From the NCBI RefSeq assembly GCF_001269885.1, contig NZ_LHVH01000017.1, positions 496,001 to 560,000 of the forward strand: 64,000 nt of DNA, given 5' to 3'. This DNA is from Pseudomonas kilonensis (GTDB taxonomy: Bacteria; Pseudomonadota; Gammaproteobacteria; Pseudomonadales; Pseudomonadaceae). Below, piece after piece: positions 15,779 to 24,542 of the stretch. The position numbers were made by a program, and so were the translations under genes. Position 1 is the stretch's first letter. Each line of letters begins with the position of its first letter. The notes beneath the pieces are model-generated. The model searched no databases, was not told the origin of the DNA, and saw only the letters and a list, made by a program, of their open reading frames with translations.

Positions 15779-16684
15779 ATGGCAAACAATATCGACGACA
15801 AACTAGTGCTGGCGATTTCGTCGCGGGCGCTGTTCGACCTGCGGGAAAGCCACAAGGTGTACTTGTCGAGTGGCGTCGAAGCCTATCGGCAATACCAGAT
15901 CGAGCATGAAGACGAAGTCCTGGCACCCGGTGATGCCTTCGCCCTCGTACAAAAGCTGCTGAACCTCAACGAGCACCTGGGGCGTGCCCGGGTCGAGGTA
16001 ATTCTCGTTTCGCGCAACAGCGCCGACACCGGCCTTCGAGTGTTCAACTCGATTCATCATTATGGGCTGGCGATTTCCCGCGCTGCCTTCGTGGGCGGCC
16101 GCAGTCCTTACCCTTACCTCAAGGCATTCGGTTGCGATCTCTTTCTGTCCACCCACGCTGAAGACGTGCGCAGCGCCCTGGACGCCGGATTTGCCGCCGC
16201 GACCATCCTGTCGGGTGGTGCCAGTCGCGCGGCCAGCGAGGAACTGCGCATTGCCTTCGACGGCGACGCCGTGCTGTTTTCCGATGAATCGGAGCGCGTC
16301 TATCAGGCCGATGGGTTGGAAGCTTTCCAGGCCAGCGAACGACAGGCCGCCCGCGAGCCGCTGCGAGGCGGGCCGTTCAAGGGCTTCCTGGCGGCGCTCA
16401 ATGCACTGCAGCGCGAGTTTCCCGAGGACGCCTGCCCCATTCGTACGGCGCTGGTGACGGCCCGTTCGGCACCGGCTCACGAGCGGGTTATCCGGACCTT
16501 GCGTGAGTGGGATATTCGCCTGGACGAGTCGCTGTTCCTGGGCGGCCTGACCAAATCGGCTTTCCTCGAAGCCTTCGCCGCCGATGTTTTTTTCGATGAC
16601 CAGACCGGTCACTGCGAACTGGCTCGTGAGGTGGTTGCCACCGGGCACGTGCCCCACGGTATCAGTAATGAAATGAAGCCCTGA
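15779..16684 (+). CDS. 5'-nucleotidase, NT5C1-like
   Basis: Cytosolic nucleoside monophosphate phosphatase of 301 residues, related to the family typified by mammalian cytosolic 5'-nucleotidase 1. SSRALFDLRES replaces the classic DxD nucleophile region, and VILVSRNSADTGLRVFNSI, ITRAAF-like LAISRAAFVGG, LFLSTHAEDVRSALD and FDGDAVLFSDESERVY are the other conserved blocks. The last of these supplies the DxD/SDE acidic pocket. GGGGAGC precedes the ATG. It is likely to be co-transcribed with the PanE-like gene and to act in nucleotide salvage. Confidence 0.88.
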   Translation: MANNIDDKLVLAISSRALFDLRESHKVYLSSGVEAYRQYQIEHEDEVLAPGDAFALVQKLLNLNEHLGRARVEVILVSRNSADTGLRVFNSIHHYGLAISRAAFVGGRSPYPYLKAFGCDLFLSTHAEDVRSALDAGFAAATILSGGASRAASEELRIAFDGDAVLFSDESERVYQADGLEAFQASERQAAREPLRGGPFKGFLAALNALQREFPEDACPIRTALVTARSAPAHERVIRTLREWDIRLDESLFLGGLTKSAFLEAFAADVFFDDQTGHCELAREVVATGHVPHGISNEMKP

Positions 16685-16780
16685 CTGTCCTTGGTCCGGG
16701 ACGTCAAGCCGCACGTCGCAGTCCCCGAGGCGCTGCTAAGCTGAATCAATCTCCGCCATTTTGGCACGCGAGGAGGTCAC

Positions 16781-17281
16781 ATGATTCGTTCGATGCTGTA
16801 CGCCACAGACCTGGGCCTCTATGCCCCTTATGTGATGCAGCATGCCTTGGCGTTAGCACGGACGTTTGAAGCCGAGTTGTATGTGGTGCATGCGGTAGAA
16901 CCGATGGGGTTGTTCGCCGAGTCGGTGTTGCAAAGCTATCTTGACGAGCAGGCGCTGAACGAATTCCACCGCCAGGGTCTGAATACGGTGATGGCCAATA
17001 TCGAACAGCGGGTGCTCGACAGTTTTCGCGAGGAGTTGGGGGAAGGGCAGCAGGACTTGAAACTGATCAAGTCGGTCAGGGTGTACCAGGGCGATCCTTC
17101 CCAAGTCATCCTGGAGCAGGCTGCGAAACTCTCCGTCGACTTGCTGATCGTAGGCAGTCATTGCCAAGGGGCAAGCGGTGAAACCCCCTTGGGCCGAACC
17201 GCTGCACGGGTATTGCAGTTATCCCGGGTACCGGTCTACCTGGTACCGCTGGTACAGCGCCGACGCCAGGGAGAGGCCTGA
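16781..17281 (+). CDS. Universal stress protein (UspA family)
   Basis: Soluble alpha/beta protein of 166 residues. It opens with MIRSMLYATDLGLYAPYVMQH, typical of the family, and ends with the nucleotide-binding stretch LLIVGSHCQGASGETPLGRTAARVLQLSRVPVYLVP in shortened form. The G-2x-G-9x-G(S/T) signature is partly altered here (GSHCQG), so ATP binding is uncertain. GGAGG lies upstream of the ATG. It is monocistronic; the next gene is cysB with its own promoter. Confidence 0.88.
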   Translation: MIRSMLYATDLGLYAPYVMQHALALARTFEAELYVVHAVEPMGLFAESVLQSYLDEQALNEFHRQGLNTVMANIEQRVLDSFREELGEGQQDLKLIKSVRVYQGDPSQVILEQAAKLSVDLLIVGSHCQGASGETPLGRTAARVLQLSRVPVYLVPLVQRRRQGEA

Positions 17282-17319
17282 GGCGAAATGATGGCTTTTT
17301 ATAAAAAGTTCTAGATTTA

Positions 17320-17347
17320 TTGTCGAAACCTTTCATATAGTTATATA
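17320..17347 (+). promoter_or_regulatory. Candidate promoter of cysB
   Basis: -35 TTGTCG (17320-17325), a 16-bp spacer and -10 TATATA (17342-17347) in an A/T-rich region, giving a leader of about 40 nt. Confidence 0.5.
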
Positions 17348-17382
17348 CCGTCGCTGATGCCCGTGGCGTCCAACTGCTTTGA

Positions 17383-18366
<984 letters not shown>

Positions 18367-18373
18367 GACCCTT

Positions 18374-18862
18374 CTAGATCGCCTCGGTGACAGCGAACTG
18401 TTGCCGGGCGCCCGCTACCACGATCTCTACTTCATCCCCTTCGAACTTGCCCAGAAGGCCGCGGCCCAGCGGTGAGCGAGGGGTGATGACGGTGATCGGC
18501 TGGCCCACCAGCGAGACCTTCAAGCCCGCCGCATCCGGCCCCAGGAAGAGCCATTGCTGGCGACCGTCCTCATCTTCCAGCCCGATCAAGGTGCCGACCT
18601 GAATACCGCGCTGTTCGTCGTAAGGCCTTAGCGTCAGGTTCTGGCAGAGGGTGAGGGCCTGGCGGATTTCTTCCACGCGCCTGGCTTGTCCGGCGGCGAG
18701 GTAGGACGCCTCGAGGCCCAGGGTGTCGTACTTGTTCTCGGCGATGTTTTCTTCGTGGGTCGCGGTTTCGTAGGCGGTCTGCGCGGCGCGTTCGGCGATG
18801 TCGAGATCAATCTTGAGCTTGTCGAGAATCAGCTGGTGGACGGTCTGTTTGTTCATGGTCAT
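18374..18862 (-). CDS. GreA/GreB-like elongation factor paralogue
   Basis: A 162-residue protein with the Gre layout: a long N-terminal helical hairpin (about residues 10-75) and a C-terminal FKBP-like domain (GTLIGLEDEDGRQQWLFLG, ITVITPRSPLGRGLLGKFEGDEV). The hairpin tip carries acidic residues in THEENIAENKYD, matching the Gre tip, so binding in the RNA polymerase secondary channel is plausible. It is distinct from GreB at 6081-6578. The ATG at 18862 overlaps the upstream gene's stop (ATGA), indicating translational coupling with a membrane protein gene. The exact role is unknown. Confidence 0.8.
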   Translation of the reverse strand: MTMNKQTVHQLILDKLKIDLDIAERAAQTAYETATHEENIAENKYDTLGLEASYLAAGQARRVEEIRQALTLCQNLTLRPYDEQRGIQVGTLIGLEDEDGRQQWLFLGPDAAGLKVSLVGQPITVITPRSPLGRGLLGKFEGDEVEIVVAGARQQFAVTEAI

Positions 18863-19245
18863 TCGCAGAATTGCAGGACGTTGGCGCGGCTTTTTTCACT
18901 GGGCGCATTCTGGTCCTGTTGCAGCCAGAACTGGCACTTGGGGTTGGACAGGTTGCGCGGATTGTTGCGGGCCTGATCGAGCGCTTGGCGCTGCTCGTTC
19001 CTCTGCAGGTTCTGCTGGTACTGCTCGAACATCGGTGTGGGCGGCTCTGGGGGTGGTTGCACCGCCGGTGGTTGCGCCAGTTGATGGACGGCGGCGGCCA
19101 CGGGTGCCAGTTGTTCGTTGAACAGAAATCTGGACAGCAGCCAGCCCGTCAACACGATGGCGAGGAACCCCAGCCACAGGCCCAGGGCGATGCTGAAGGT
19201 CAATTGCAAAGCCGTGAGGCGCGAGGGTGTCGAGTGGTCGGGCAT
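18859..19245 (-). CDS. Uncharacterised single-pass membrane protein
   Basis: A 128-residue protein with a cytoplasmic N-terminus and one membrane helix (about residues 13-40: LTFSIALGLWLGFLAIVLTG). It continues with a Pro-rich linker (QPPAVQPPPEPPTP) and a Gln/Asn/Arg-rich tail predicted to be helical, with two Cys (KCQFW, LQFCE). I do not recognise the family. Its stop overlaps the start of the Gre-like gene by 4 bp, so the two are made together. Orientation and soluble tail suggest the C-terminus is periplasmic, where the Cys pair could form a disulfide (inference). Confidence 0.75.
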   Translation of the reverse strand: MPDHSTPSRLTALQLTFSIALGLWLGFLAIVLTGWLLSRFLFNEQLAPVAAAVHQLAQPPAVQPPPEPPTPMFEQYQQNLQRNEQRQALDQARNNPRNLSNPKCQFWLQQDQNAPSEKSRANVLQFCE

Positions 19246-19366
19246 GGCTGCTTCCTGGCAGGGTCATGGGCAGGCGATGATTGTCGCATGAAGATTAATC
19301 GCCGTCGGCTCTTCTGCGTGATCGGTTTATTCGGGACAATCAGGCCTTTGCCACAGGGAGTCGGGA

Positions 19367-20500
19367 ATGACCGTGCGTTGGGATATTTTTTGCACCGTCG
19401 TCGATAACTTTGGCGACATTGGTGTCACGTGGCGCCTGGCTCGGCAGTTGGTGGCCGAGCATCGATGCGCGGTGCGGCTATGGGTCGACGACCTGCGTGC
19501 CTTCGAACGACTGTGCCCGGAAATCGACATCACCCTGTCCGAGCAATGGCAGCAGGGCGTGCAAGTGCGTCACTGGCCCGGGGAGTGGGCGGCCACCGAA
19601 GCCGCCGACGTGGTGATCGCTGCGTTTGCCTGTCAGCTGCCGAGCGCCTACATGGATGTGATGGCCGCGCGCCAGACGACGCCCCTGTGGATGAACCTCG
19701 ATTATTTGAGCGCCGAGGACTGGGTGATCGGTTGCCACGGCTTGCCGTCGGTGAAATACAAGCACGTGCAGAAATATTTCTTTTTCCCGGGCTTCCAGGA
19801 GGGAACCGGCGGCCTGCTGCGTGAGGCGGGTCTTCTGGAACGCCGTCGGCAATTTCAGCAGGACGCCGAAGCACAACGCGTTTTCCTGCAAGGATTGGGC
19901 GTCGAACGGGCGCCGCAGGCCTGCCTGATCTCGCTGTTTGCCTACGAGAACGCCGGGTTGGCGAGCTGGTTTGACGCAATGGCCGCCGATGCCCAGGCGT
20001 TTCATGTGTTGGTTCCCGAGGGGCGGGTGCTGGGTGATGTCGAGCGTTGGCTTGGGGTCGATGACCTGGCGGTCGGTGCGGTACATCGACGCGGCGCACT
20101 GACGGTGCAGGTGTTGCCGTTCATTCGCCAGGACCAGTACGACCAACTGCTATGGTGCTGCGATTTCAACGCCGTGCGTGGTGAAGACTCTTTCGTGCGC
20201 GCCCAATGGGCTGGCCGGCCGTTGCTTTGGCATATCTACCAGCAGGAAGAAGACGTCCACCTGGAAAAACTCGAGGCGTTTCTCAGGCTCTACAATCAGG
20301 GGCTTTCGCCGGCGGCGCAAAAAGCGACCAGCGGTCTTTGGCGGGCCTGGAATGCCGGCCAGGACATGACCGAACATTGGAAAGCCAGCCGTGAACAGCA
20401 GCAGGAGCTGGCCGAACATGCCCAGGCGTGGTGTCTGGAACAGGCCTCGCGAGCTGATCTTGCCGCAGCGCTGGTGAAGTTTTATGTAAATTGGATATGA
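19367..20500 (+). CDS. earP: EF-P arginine rhamnosyltransferase EarP
   Basis: Inverting GT-B glycosyltransferase that transfers rhamnose from dTDP-rhamnose to a specific Arg of elongation factor P. The 377 residues begin MTVRWDIFCTVVDNFGDIGV, which holds the catalytic-site Asp13 and Asp17 known from Pseudomonas EarP. The C-terminal half has LPFIRQDQYDQLLWCCDFN and RGEDSFVRAQWAGRP, which bind the nucleotide sugar. The substrate gene efp follows after 48 bp on the same strand. A Shine-Dalgarno GGGAG precedes the ATG. The pairing is strong evidence for function. Confidence 0.96.
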   Translation: MTVRWDIFCTVVDNFGDIGVTWRLARQLVAEHRCAVRLWVDDLRAFERLCPEIDITLSEQWQQGVQVRHWPGEWAATEAADVVIAAFACQLPSAYMDVMAARQTTPLWMNLDYLSAEDWVIGCHGLPSVKYKHVQKYFFFPGFQEGTGGLLREAGLLERRRQFQQDAEAQRVFLQGLGVERAPQACLISLFAYENAGLASWFDAMAADAQAFHVLVPEGRVLGDVERWLGVDDLAVGAVHRRGALTVQVLPFIRQDQYDQLLWCCDFNAVRGEDSFVRAQWAGRPLLWHIYQQEEDVHLEKLEAFLRLYNQGLSPAAQKATSGLWRAWNAGQDMTEHWKASREQQQELAEHAQAWCLEQASRADLAAALVKFYVNWI

Positions 20501-20548
20501 TACGCGGCCTAGATTTTTGTAAATCCCATCCAAATTCGGATATTCGCA

Positions 20549-21118
20549 ATGAAAACTGGTAAAGAACTGAAACCCGGGACCGTGATCCGTCTCGAAAACG
20601 ATCCTTGGCTGGTTCAGAAAGCTGAGTTCACCAAGTCGGGTCGTAACAGCGCGATCATGAAGACCAAGCTGAAGAACCTGCTGACCGGTTACAAGACCGA
20701 GATCGTCTACAGCGCCGACGACAAACTGGACGACGTGATCCTCGACCGCAAAGAAGCGACCCTGTCCTTCATCAGCGGCGACACCTACACGTTCATGGAC
20801 ACCACTGACTACACCATGTACGAGCTGAACGCCGAAGACATCGAAAGCGTTCTGCCATTCATCGAAGAAGGCATGACCGACGTCTGCGAAGCCGTGTTCT
20901 TCGAAGAGCGCCTGGTTTCCGTAGAACTGCCGACCACTATCGTGCGTGTCGTTGACTACACTGAAGGTTCCGCTCGCGGCGACACTTCCGGCAAGGTCAT
21001 GAAGCCTGCCAAACTGAGCAACGGTACTGAGCTGCAAGTTGCTGACTTCATCGAAATCGGTGACAAGATCGAGATCGATACCCGCGAAGGCGGTTCCTAC
21101 AAAGGCCGCGCTAAATAA
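20549..21118 (+). CDS. efp: Elongation factor P
   Basis: Translation factor that relieves stalling at polyproline stretches. The 189 residues have the three EF-P beta-barrel domains. The loop of domain I reads KSGRNSAIM, with Arg32 at the modification site. This is the Arg subtype rhamnosylated by EarP, unlike the Lys subtype of E. coli. The leader overlaps the end of earP, and TATGAT at 20496-20501 could be an additional internal -10. Strong codon bias indicates high expression. An intrinsic terminator follows. Confidence 0.97.
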   Translation: MKTGKELKPGTVIRLENDPWLVQKAEFTKSGRNSAIMKTKLKNLLTGYKTEIVYSADDKLDDVILDRKEATLSFISGDTYTFMDTTDYTMYELNAEDIESVLPFIEEGMTDVCEAVFFEERLVSVELPTTIVRVVDYTEGSARGDTSGKVMKPAKLSNGTELQVADFIEIGDKIEIDTREGGSYKGRAK

Positions 21119-21135
21119 GCGAAGCCTTGTGTATG

Positions 21136-21166
21136 AAAAAGCCCGACCATTGAGTCGGGCTTTTTT
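21136..21166 (+). terminator. Rho-independent terminator after efp
   Basis: Stem GCCCGAC / GTCGGGC (21141-21147/21154-21160) extended by A5 and T6 runs. Confidence 0.92.
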
Positions 21167-21233
21167 ATGCCTGCGGATCATGTTCAGACCGAGGGACCGG
21201 ATGGGATCTGTGGTGAGGGGATTTATCCCTGCC

Positions 21234-21322
21234 CTGTGGGAGCAAAGCTTGCTCGCGATACAGACGCCTCGGTTCCAGAGACACCGCACTGTTCTCATCG
21301 CGGGCAAGCCTTGCTCCCACAG
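21234..21322. repeat. REP doublet, GGGAGCAAAGC variant
   Basis: Facing cores GTGGGAGCAAAGCTTGCTCG and CGGGCAAGCCTTGCTCCCAC with a 40-bp centre. The core has AAAGC where other copies have GAGC. It ends 15 bp before the esterase stop codon. Confidence 0.88.
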
Positions 21323-21336
21323 TGTTTCACCACAAA

Positions 21337-22350
21337 TCACTTCAAGTGTTGCTTGAGCTCCTGCGACGCCTGCAGCATTGCCGAACGCACCGCGGGCACC
21401 TGGCTGACCACGTTGAGCAAACCATAGTCGTGGATCATGCCGTTGTAGCGTACGGCCGTGACGGGTACACCGGCCGCGTCCAGCTTGCGGGCATAGGCTT
21501 CACCTTCATCACGCAAGACGTCGGCCTCGGCGGTTTGTACCAGCGCGGGCGGCAGGCCCTTGAGTTGTGCGGTGCTGGCGCGTAACGGCGAGGCATAGAT
21601 CTCGCTGCGTTGCCCGGCATCGGTGGTGTAGTTGTCCCAGAACCACTTCATCATGTTTTTACTGAGGAAGTGCCCCTCGGCGAACTGGTTGTAGGACGCC
21701 GTCTCGAAGCTGGCATCGGTCACCGGCCACAGCAACGCCTGGAAACGGATCGCCGGCGTGCCTTTGTCCTTCGCCATCAAGGCCACGACCGCCGCCATGT
21801 TGCCGCCGACGCTGTTGCCCACCACGGCCAGGCGCTTGCCGTCGACGTTGATCTGCTTGCCGTGTTCGGCCACCCATTTCGTGGCGGCGTAGGCCTGGTT
21901 GATCGCCACCGGGTAATGCGCCTCGGGTGAGGGCGTGTAGTTGACGAACACCGCGACAGCGCCCGAGCCCGCCACCAGATCCCGGACCAGGCGTTCGTGG
22001 GTTGGGAAGTCGCCCAATACCCAGCCACCGCCGTGGAAGAACATGAACACCGGCAACTCACCCTTGACCCCGGCTGGGCGAACGATGGTCAGGCTGATCG
22101 GCTGGCCATCGACCTGGATGGTTTTCTCGCTGACGTCGGCCTTGGGCAGGGTCAGTTTTACCCCTGCCTGGGCGCCCACCAATACGGCGCGGGCGTCCTT
22201 GGGCGACAGTTGCTCCAGGGGCTTGCCGGTGCCGGCATTCAGCGCGTCGAGAAACGCCTGGGTGTTGTGTTCGACGATGCCGTCGGCGAAGGCACTGCTG
22301 ACGCTGAGGGCGAGAAGGGTGGCGGTCAAGGCTTTGCTGAGCGTGTTCAT
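21337..22350 (-). CDS. Exported alpha/beta hydrolase (HSL-type esterase)
   Basis: Predicted periplasmic carboxylesterase of about 337 residues. The signal peptide ends at SSAFADG. The oxyanion motif [11 protein letters not shown] and nucleophile elbow [11 protein letters not shown] (GxSxG) define the hormone-sensitive-lipase group. The catalytic Asp lies near EADVLRDEG and the His in NGMIHDYG. The ATG at 22350 has AAGGAG at good spacing; the ATG two codons earlier overlaps that site. It lies 35 bp behind ohr on the same strand, so it is probably part of the peroxide-induced transcript. The substrate is unknown. Confidence 0.88.
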   Translation of the reverse strand: MNTLSKALTATLLALSVSSAFADGIVEHNTQAFLDALNAGTGKPLEQLSPKDARAVLVGAQAGVKLTLPKADVSEKTIQVDGQPISLTIVRPAGVKGELPVFMFFHGGGWVLGDFPTHERLVRDLVAGSGAVAVFVNYTPSPEAHYPVAINQAYAATKWVAEHGKQINVDGKRLAVVGNSVGGNMAAVVALMAKDKGTPAIRFQALLWPVTDASFETASYNQFAEGHFLSKNMMKWFWDNYTTDAGQRSEIYASPLRASTAQLKGLPPALVQTAEADVLRDEGEAYARKLDAAGVPVTAVRYNGMIHDYGLLNVVSQVPAVRSAMLQASQELKQHLK

Positions 22351-22385
22351 GTGCATCTCCTTAGGTTCGGGTCCAGGGTCGGTGG

Positions 22386-22805
22386 TCAGACGGTGACGTG
22401 CAGGCGCACATCAACGTTGCCGCGGGTGGCGTTGGAGTACGGGCAGACTTGGTGAGCCGCATCCACCAGGCTTTGCGCGTCGGCCTGGTCCAGCCCTGGC
22501 AGGCTGATGTGCAGGTCGATGTCGAGGCCGAAACCGCCGGGGATCTGGCCGATGCCGACATGGGCGGTAATCGAGGCGTCGTCCGGGATCTTGCGTTTGC
22601 TCTGGCTGGCCACGAATTTCAGTGCGCCGATGAAGCAGGCCGAGTAGCCGGCGGCGAACAGTTGCTCAGGGTTGGTCGCCGCACCGCCTGCACCACCGAG
22701 TTCCTTGGGCGTGGCGAGTTTGACGTCGAGGATGTTGTCGCTGGAGATCGCACGACCATCACGGCCGCCGGTGGAGGTTGCGATTGCGGTGTAGAGAGTT
22801 TGCAT
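22386..22805 (-). CDS. ohr: Organic hydroperoxide resistance protein Ohr
   Basis: Thiol peroxidase that reduces organic and fatty acid hydroperoxides using two cysteines and lipoylated partners. The 139 residues from the ATG at 22805 have the peroxidatic Cys in AGYSACFIGAL and the resolving Cys in HQVCPYSNATR, with the Arg/Glu network of the OsmC/Ohr fold (NPEQLFAAGY). A longer in-frame extension upstream would run through the promoter and is rejected. The MarR-type repressor gene ohrR is upstream on the same strand, and palindromes lie in the promoter. Together they form the classic ohr-ohrR system. Confidence 0.95.
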   Translation of the reverse strand: MQTLYTAIATSTGGRDGRAISSDNILDVKLATPKELGGAGGAATNPEQLFAAGYSACFIGALKFVASQSKRKIPDDASITAHVGIGQIPGGFGLDIDLHISLPGLDQADAQSLVDAAHQVCPYSNATRGNVDVRLHVTV

Positions 22806-22834
22806 GATGAGAGCCTCGCTTCTGGGTTGGTGTT

Positions 22835-22905
22835 GTTGCGCTAAATATTTGCGCGCTAAGTAGGTGTGAAGCGAATGTATAGCGCTAATATTTTGCGCGC
22901 AAGAT
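22835..22905 (-). promoter_or_regulatory. Candidate OhrR operators in the ohr promoter
   Basis: Two related palindromic blocks. One has the perfect palindrome TTGCGCGCAA (22893-22902) joined to TAGCGCTAATATT. The other, TTGCGCTAAATATTTGCGCGCTAA, is at 22836-22859 (described in parts). Both combine GCGCTA and TTGCGCGC words. On the minus strand TATACA between them could be the ohr -10, so a repressor bound here would block transcription. Confidence 0.55.
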
Positions 22906-23016
22906 AAATTTTCGAGGCGAGATGGAATCGGCAATCTGAAAAGGCCTGAAAGCCTTTAGCTAGAGCGGTTATTGAGCGTAAAAATTTTTTGAGGAGGGCA
23001 GGGTAGACAGGGCTGC

Positions 23017-23182
23017 CGCTATCGCGAGCAGGCTCGCTCCCACACTGGATCTCCTGTGAACACAAAATTCATGTCCGACACAGAACCACTGTGGGAGCGA
23101 GCCTGCTCGCGATAGCGGTGGATCAGTTGGTGGGGGTATTGGATGTGCCGGCGCCTTCGCGAGCAAGCCCGCTCCCACAGGA
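23017..23182. repeat. Triple REP cassette between ohr and ohrR
   Basis: Three cores alternate in orientation (minus 23017-23045, plus 23089-23115, minus 23152-23181). This is the layout found inside the structured elements A-C, but here without any arms. It separates ohrR from the ohr promoter region. Confidence 0.88.
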
Positions 23183-23186
23183 GAGG

Positions 23187-23648
23187 TCAGAGGCTGTCCT
23201 GCAAATGCCCGCGCAGTGCCTGCAGGTCAAGTTGCAGCTTCTTCAACTGCTCCAGGGTCAGGCCGCTGGCGGCGAGGATGCATTGGGGGATGTCGAGGGC
23301 TTTTTCGCGCAGGGCGCGGCCCTGTTCGGTGAGTTCGACAATCACCACGCGTTCGTCTTCACGACTGCGGGTGCGGCTCAACAGGCCTTCGGCTTCCAGG
23401 CGCTTGAGCAGTGGCGTCAGCGAGCCGGGGTCTGTCAGCAAGCGTGTGCTGATTTCACCGACGGTCAATCCGTCCTTTTCCCACAACACCATCATCGCCA
23501 GGTATTGCGGATACGTCAGGCCCAAGGCCTGTAGCAGCGGCTTATAGACTTTGGTCATCAGCAGCGACGTGGAGTGCAAGGCGAAACAGACCTGGTTGTC
23601 GAGCAACAGGGCTTCGCAAGCTTCGGGGGTGTCACGCAGGGTGTTCAT
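23187..23648 (-). CDS. ohrR: Organic hydroperoxide-sensing repressor OhrR (MarR family)
   Basis: Winged-helix repressor of 153 residues that releases DNA when its reactive N-terminal Cys is oxidised. Cys21 in LLLDNQVCFALHSTS is at the sensing position of the family. The recognition helix region reads EISTRLLTDPGSLTPLLKRLEAEGL and the wing RTRSREDERVVIVELTEQG. The ATG at 23648 gives the usual length. The repressor probably controls ohr and itself through the palindromes at 22835-22905. Two further Cys (Cys11 and one in the C-terminal helix) could allow 2-Cys chemistry. Confidence 0.94.
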   Translation of the reverse strand: MNTLRDTPEACEALLLDNQVCFALHSTSLLMTKVYKPLLQALGLTYPQYLAMMVLWEKDGLTVGEISTRLLTDPGSLTPLLKRLEAEGLLSRTRSREDERVVIVELTEQGRALREKALDIPQCILAASGLTLEQLKKLQLDLQALRGHLQDSL

Positions 23649-23792
23649 GGCAAAACCTTCAATCAATGATCGATACGAATCTAGCGGGCGAATCTTTAAT
23701 GCGCCAGATAATTCTGACGTCATGAGAGATGTTACGTTTCCCCGCTGGCGCCGACTGCGTAGGATAAGCACCCTGATGAAAGGGGAATCGTC

Positions 23793-24542
23793 TTGTTCGA
23801 ATTTGTGCAGTTTTTGGTGTTTGGTGCCGTGTTGGGCACCCTGGGGGGATTGTTCGGGATCGGCGGCGGCTTGATTGCCATTCCGGTGCTGGGCGTCTGG
23901 TTCGGCCTCGACCAGCAACTGGCCCAAGGTACGGCGCTGGTCATGGTGGTACCCAACGTGATGCTCGCGTTGTGGCGCTATCACCAGCGCAATCGCATCG
24001 AATTGCGCCATGTCCTGCCGTTGGCTTCCATGGGTTTCTGCTTTGCCTGGCTGGGTTCGATCTGGGCCGTGGGGATCGACGCGAACAGCATGCGGATCGG
24101 CTTCGTCGCGTTCCTGATCGCGCTGACCCTCTACAACCTGGCCCGCATGTTCGCCGCCACCGCACCGGCGTCGGCGCAGATGCGTTATGGCTGGCCATGG
24201 CTCGCCGTGTTGGGGGCGGCATCCGGGACCATGGGTGGTTTGTTCGGTGTTGGCGGGGCCGTGGTCGCGACGCCGATCCTGACCAGCATCTTTGGCACCA
24301 GCCAGGTGGTCGCCCAAGGGTTATCCCTGGCACTGGCCTTGCCCAGTACCGGCGTGACCCTCGCCACCTATGCGTTTCACCATGAGGTGGACTGGAGCAT
24401 CGGCCTGCCGCTGGCCGTCGGTGGCCTGCTGAGCATCAGTTGGGGGGTGAAGGTCGCCCACGCCTTGCCGGAGCGGCTGTTGCGCGGGCTGTTCTGCGGT
24501 TTCCTGGTGCTGTGCGCGGTGCTGCTCGCCTTTAAAGTTTGA
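23793..24542 (+). CDS. TauE/SafE-type (TSUP) membrane permease
   Basis: Integral membrane protein of 249 residues with about eight helices in two homologous halves. Each half starts with the family motif: LGTLGGLFGIGGGLIAIPVL near residue 13 and a second SGTMGGLFGVGGAVVATPIL near residue 145. TSUP members export sulfite, sulfolactate or other anions; the substrate here is unknown. The start is TTG at 23793, with AGGGGAA at suitable spacing, and the nearest ATG is out of frame. Its 3' end overlaps the convergent LysR gene by 11 bp. Confidence 0.88.
   Translation: MFEFVQFLVFGAVLGTLGGLFGIGGGLIAIPVLGVWFGLDQQLAQGTALVMVVPNVMLALWRYHQRNRIELRHVLPLASMGFCFAWLGSIWAVGIDANSMRIGFVAFLIALTLYNLARMFAATAPASAQMRYGWPWLAVLGAASGTMGGLFGVGGAVVATPILTSIFGTSQVVAQGLSLALALPSTGVTLATYAFHHEVDWSIGLPLAVGGLLSISWGVKVAHALPERLLRGLFCGFLVLCAVLLAFKV

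Noticed and set aside
22806..22934. A 43-residue N-terminal extension of Ohr
   Set aside because: It would cover the promoter and palindromes. The ATG at 22805 gives the normal family length.
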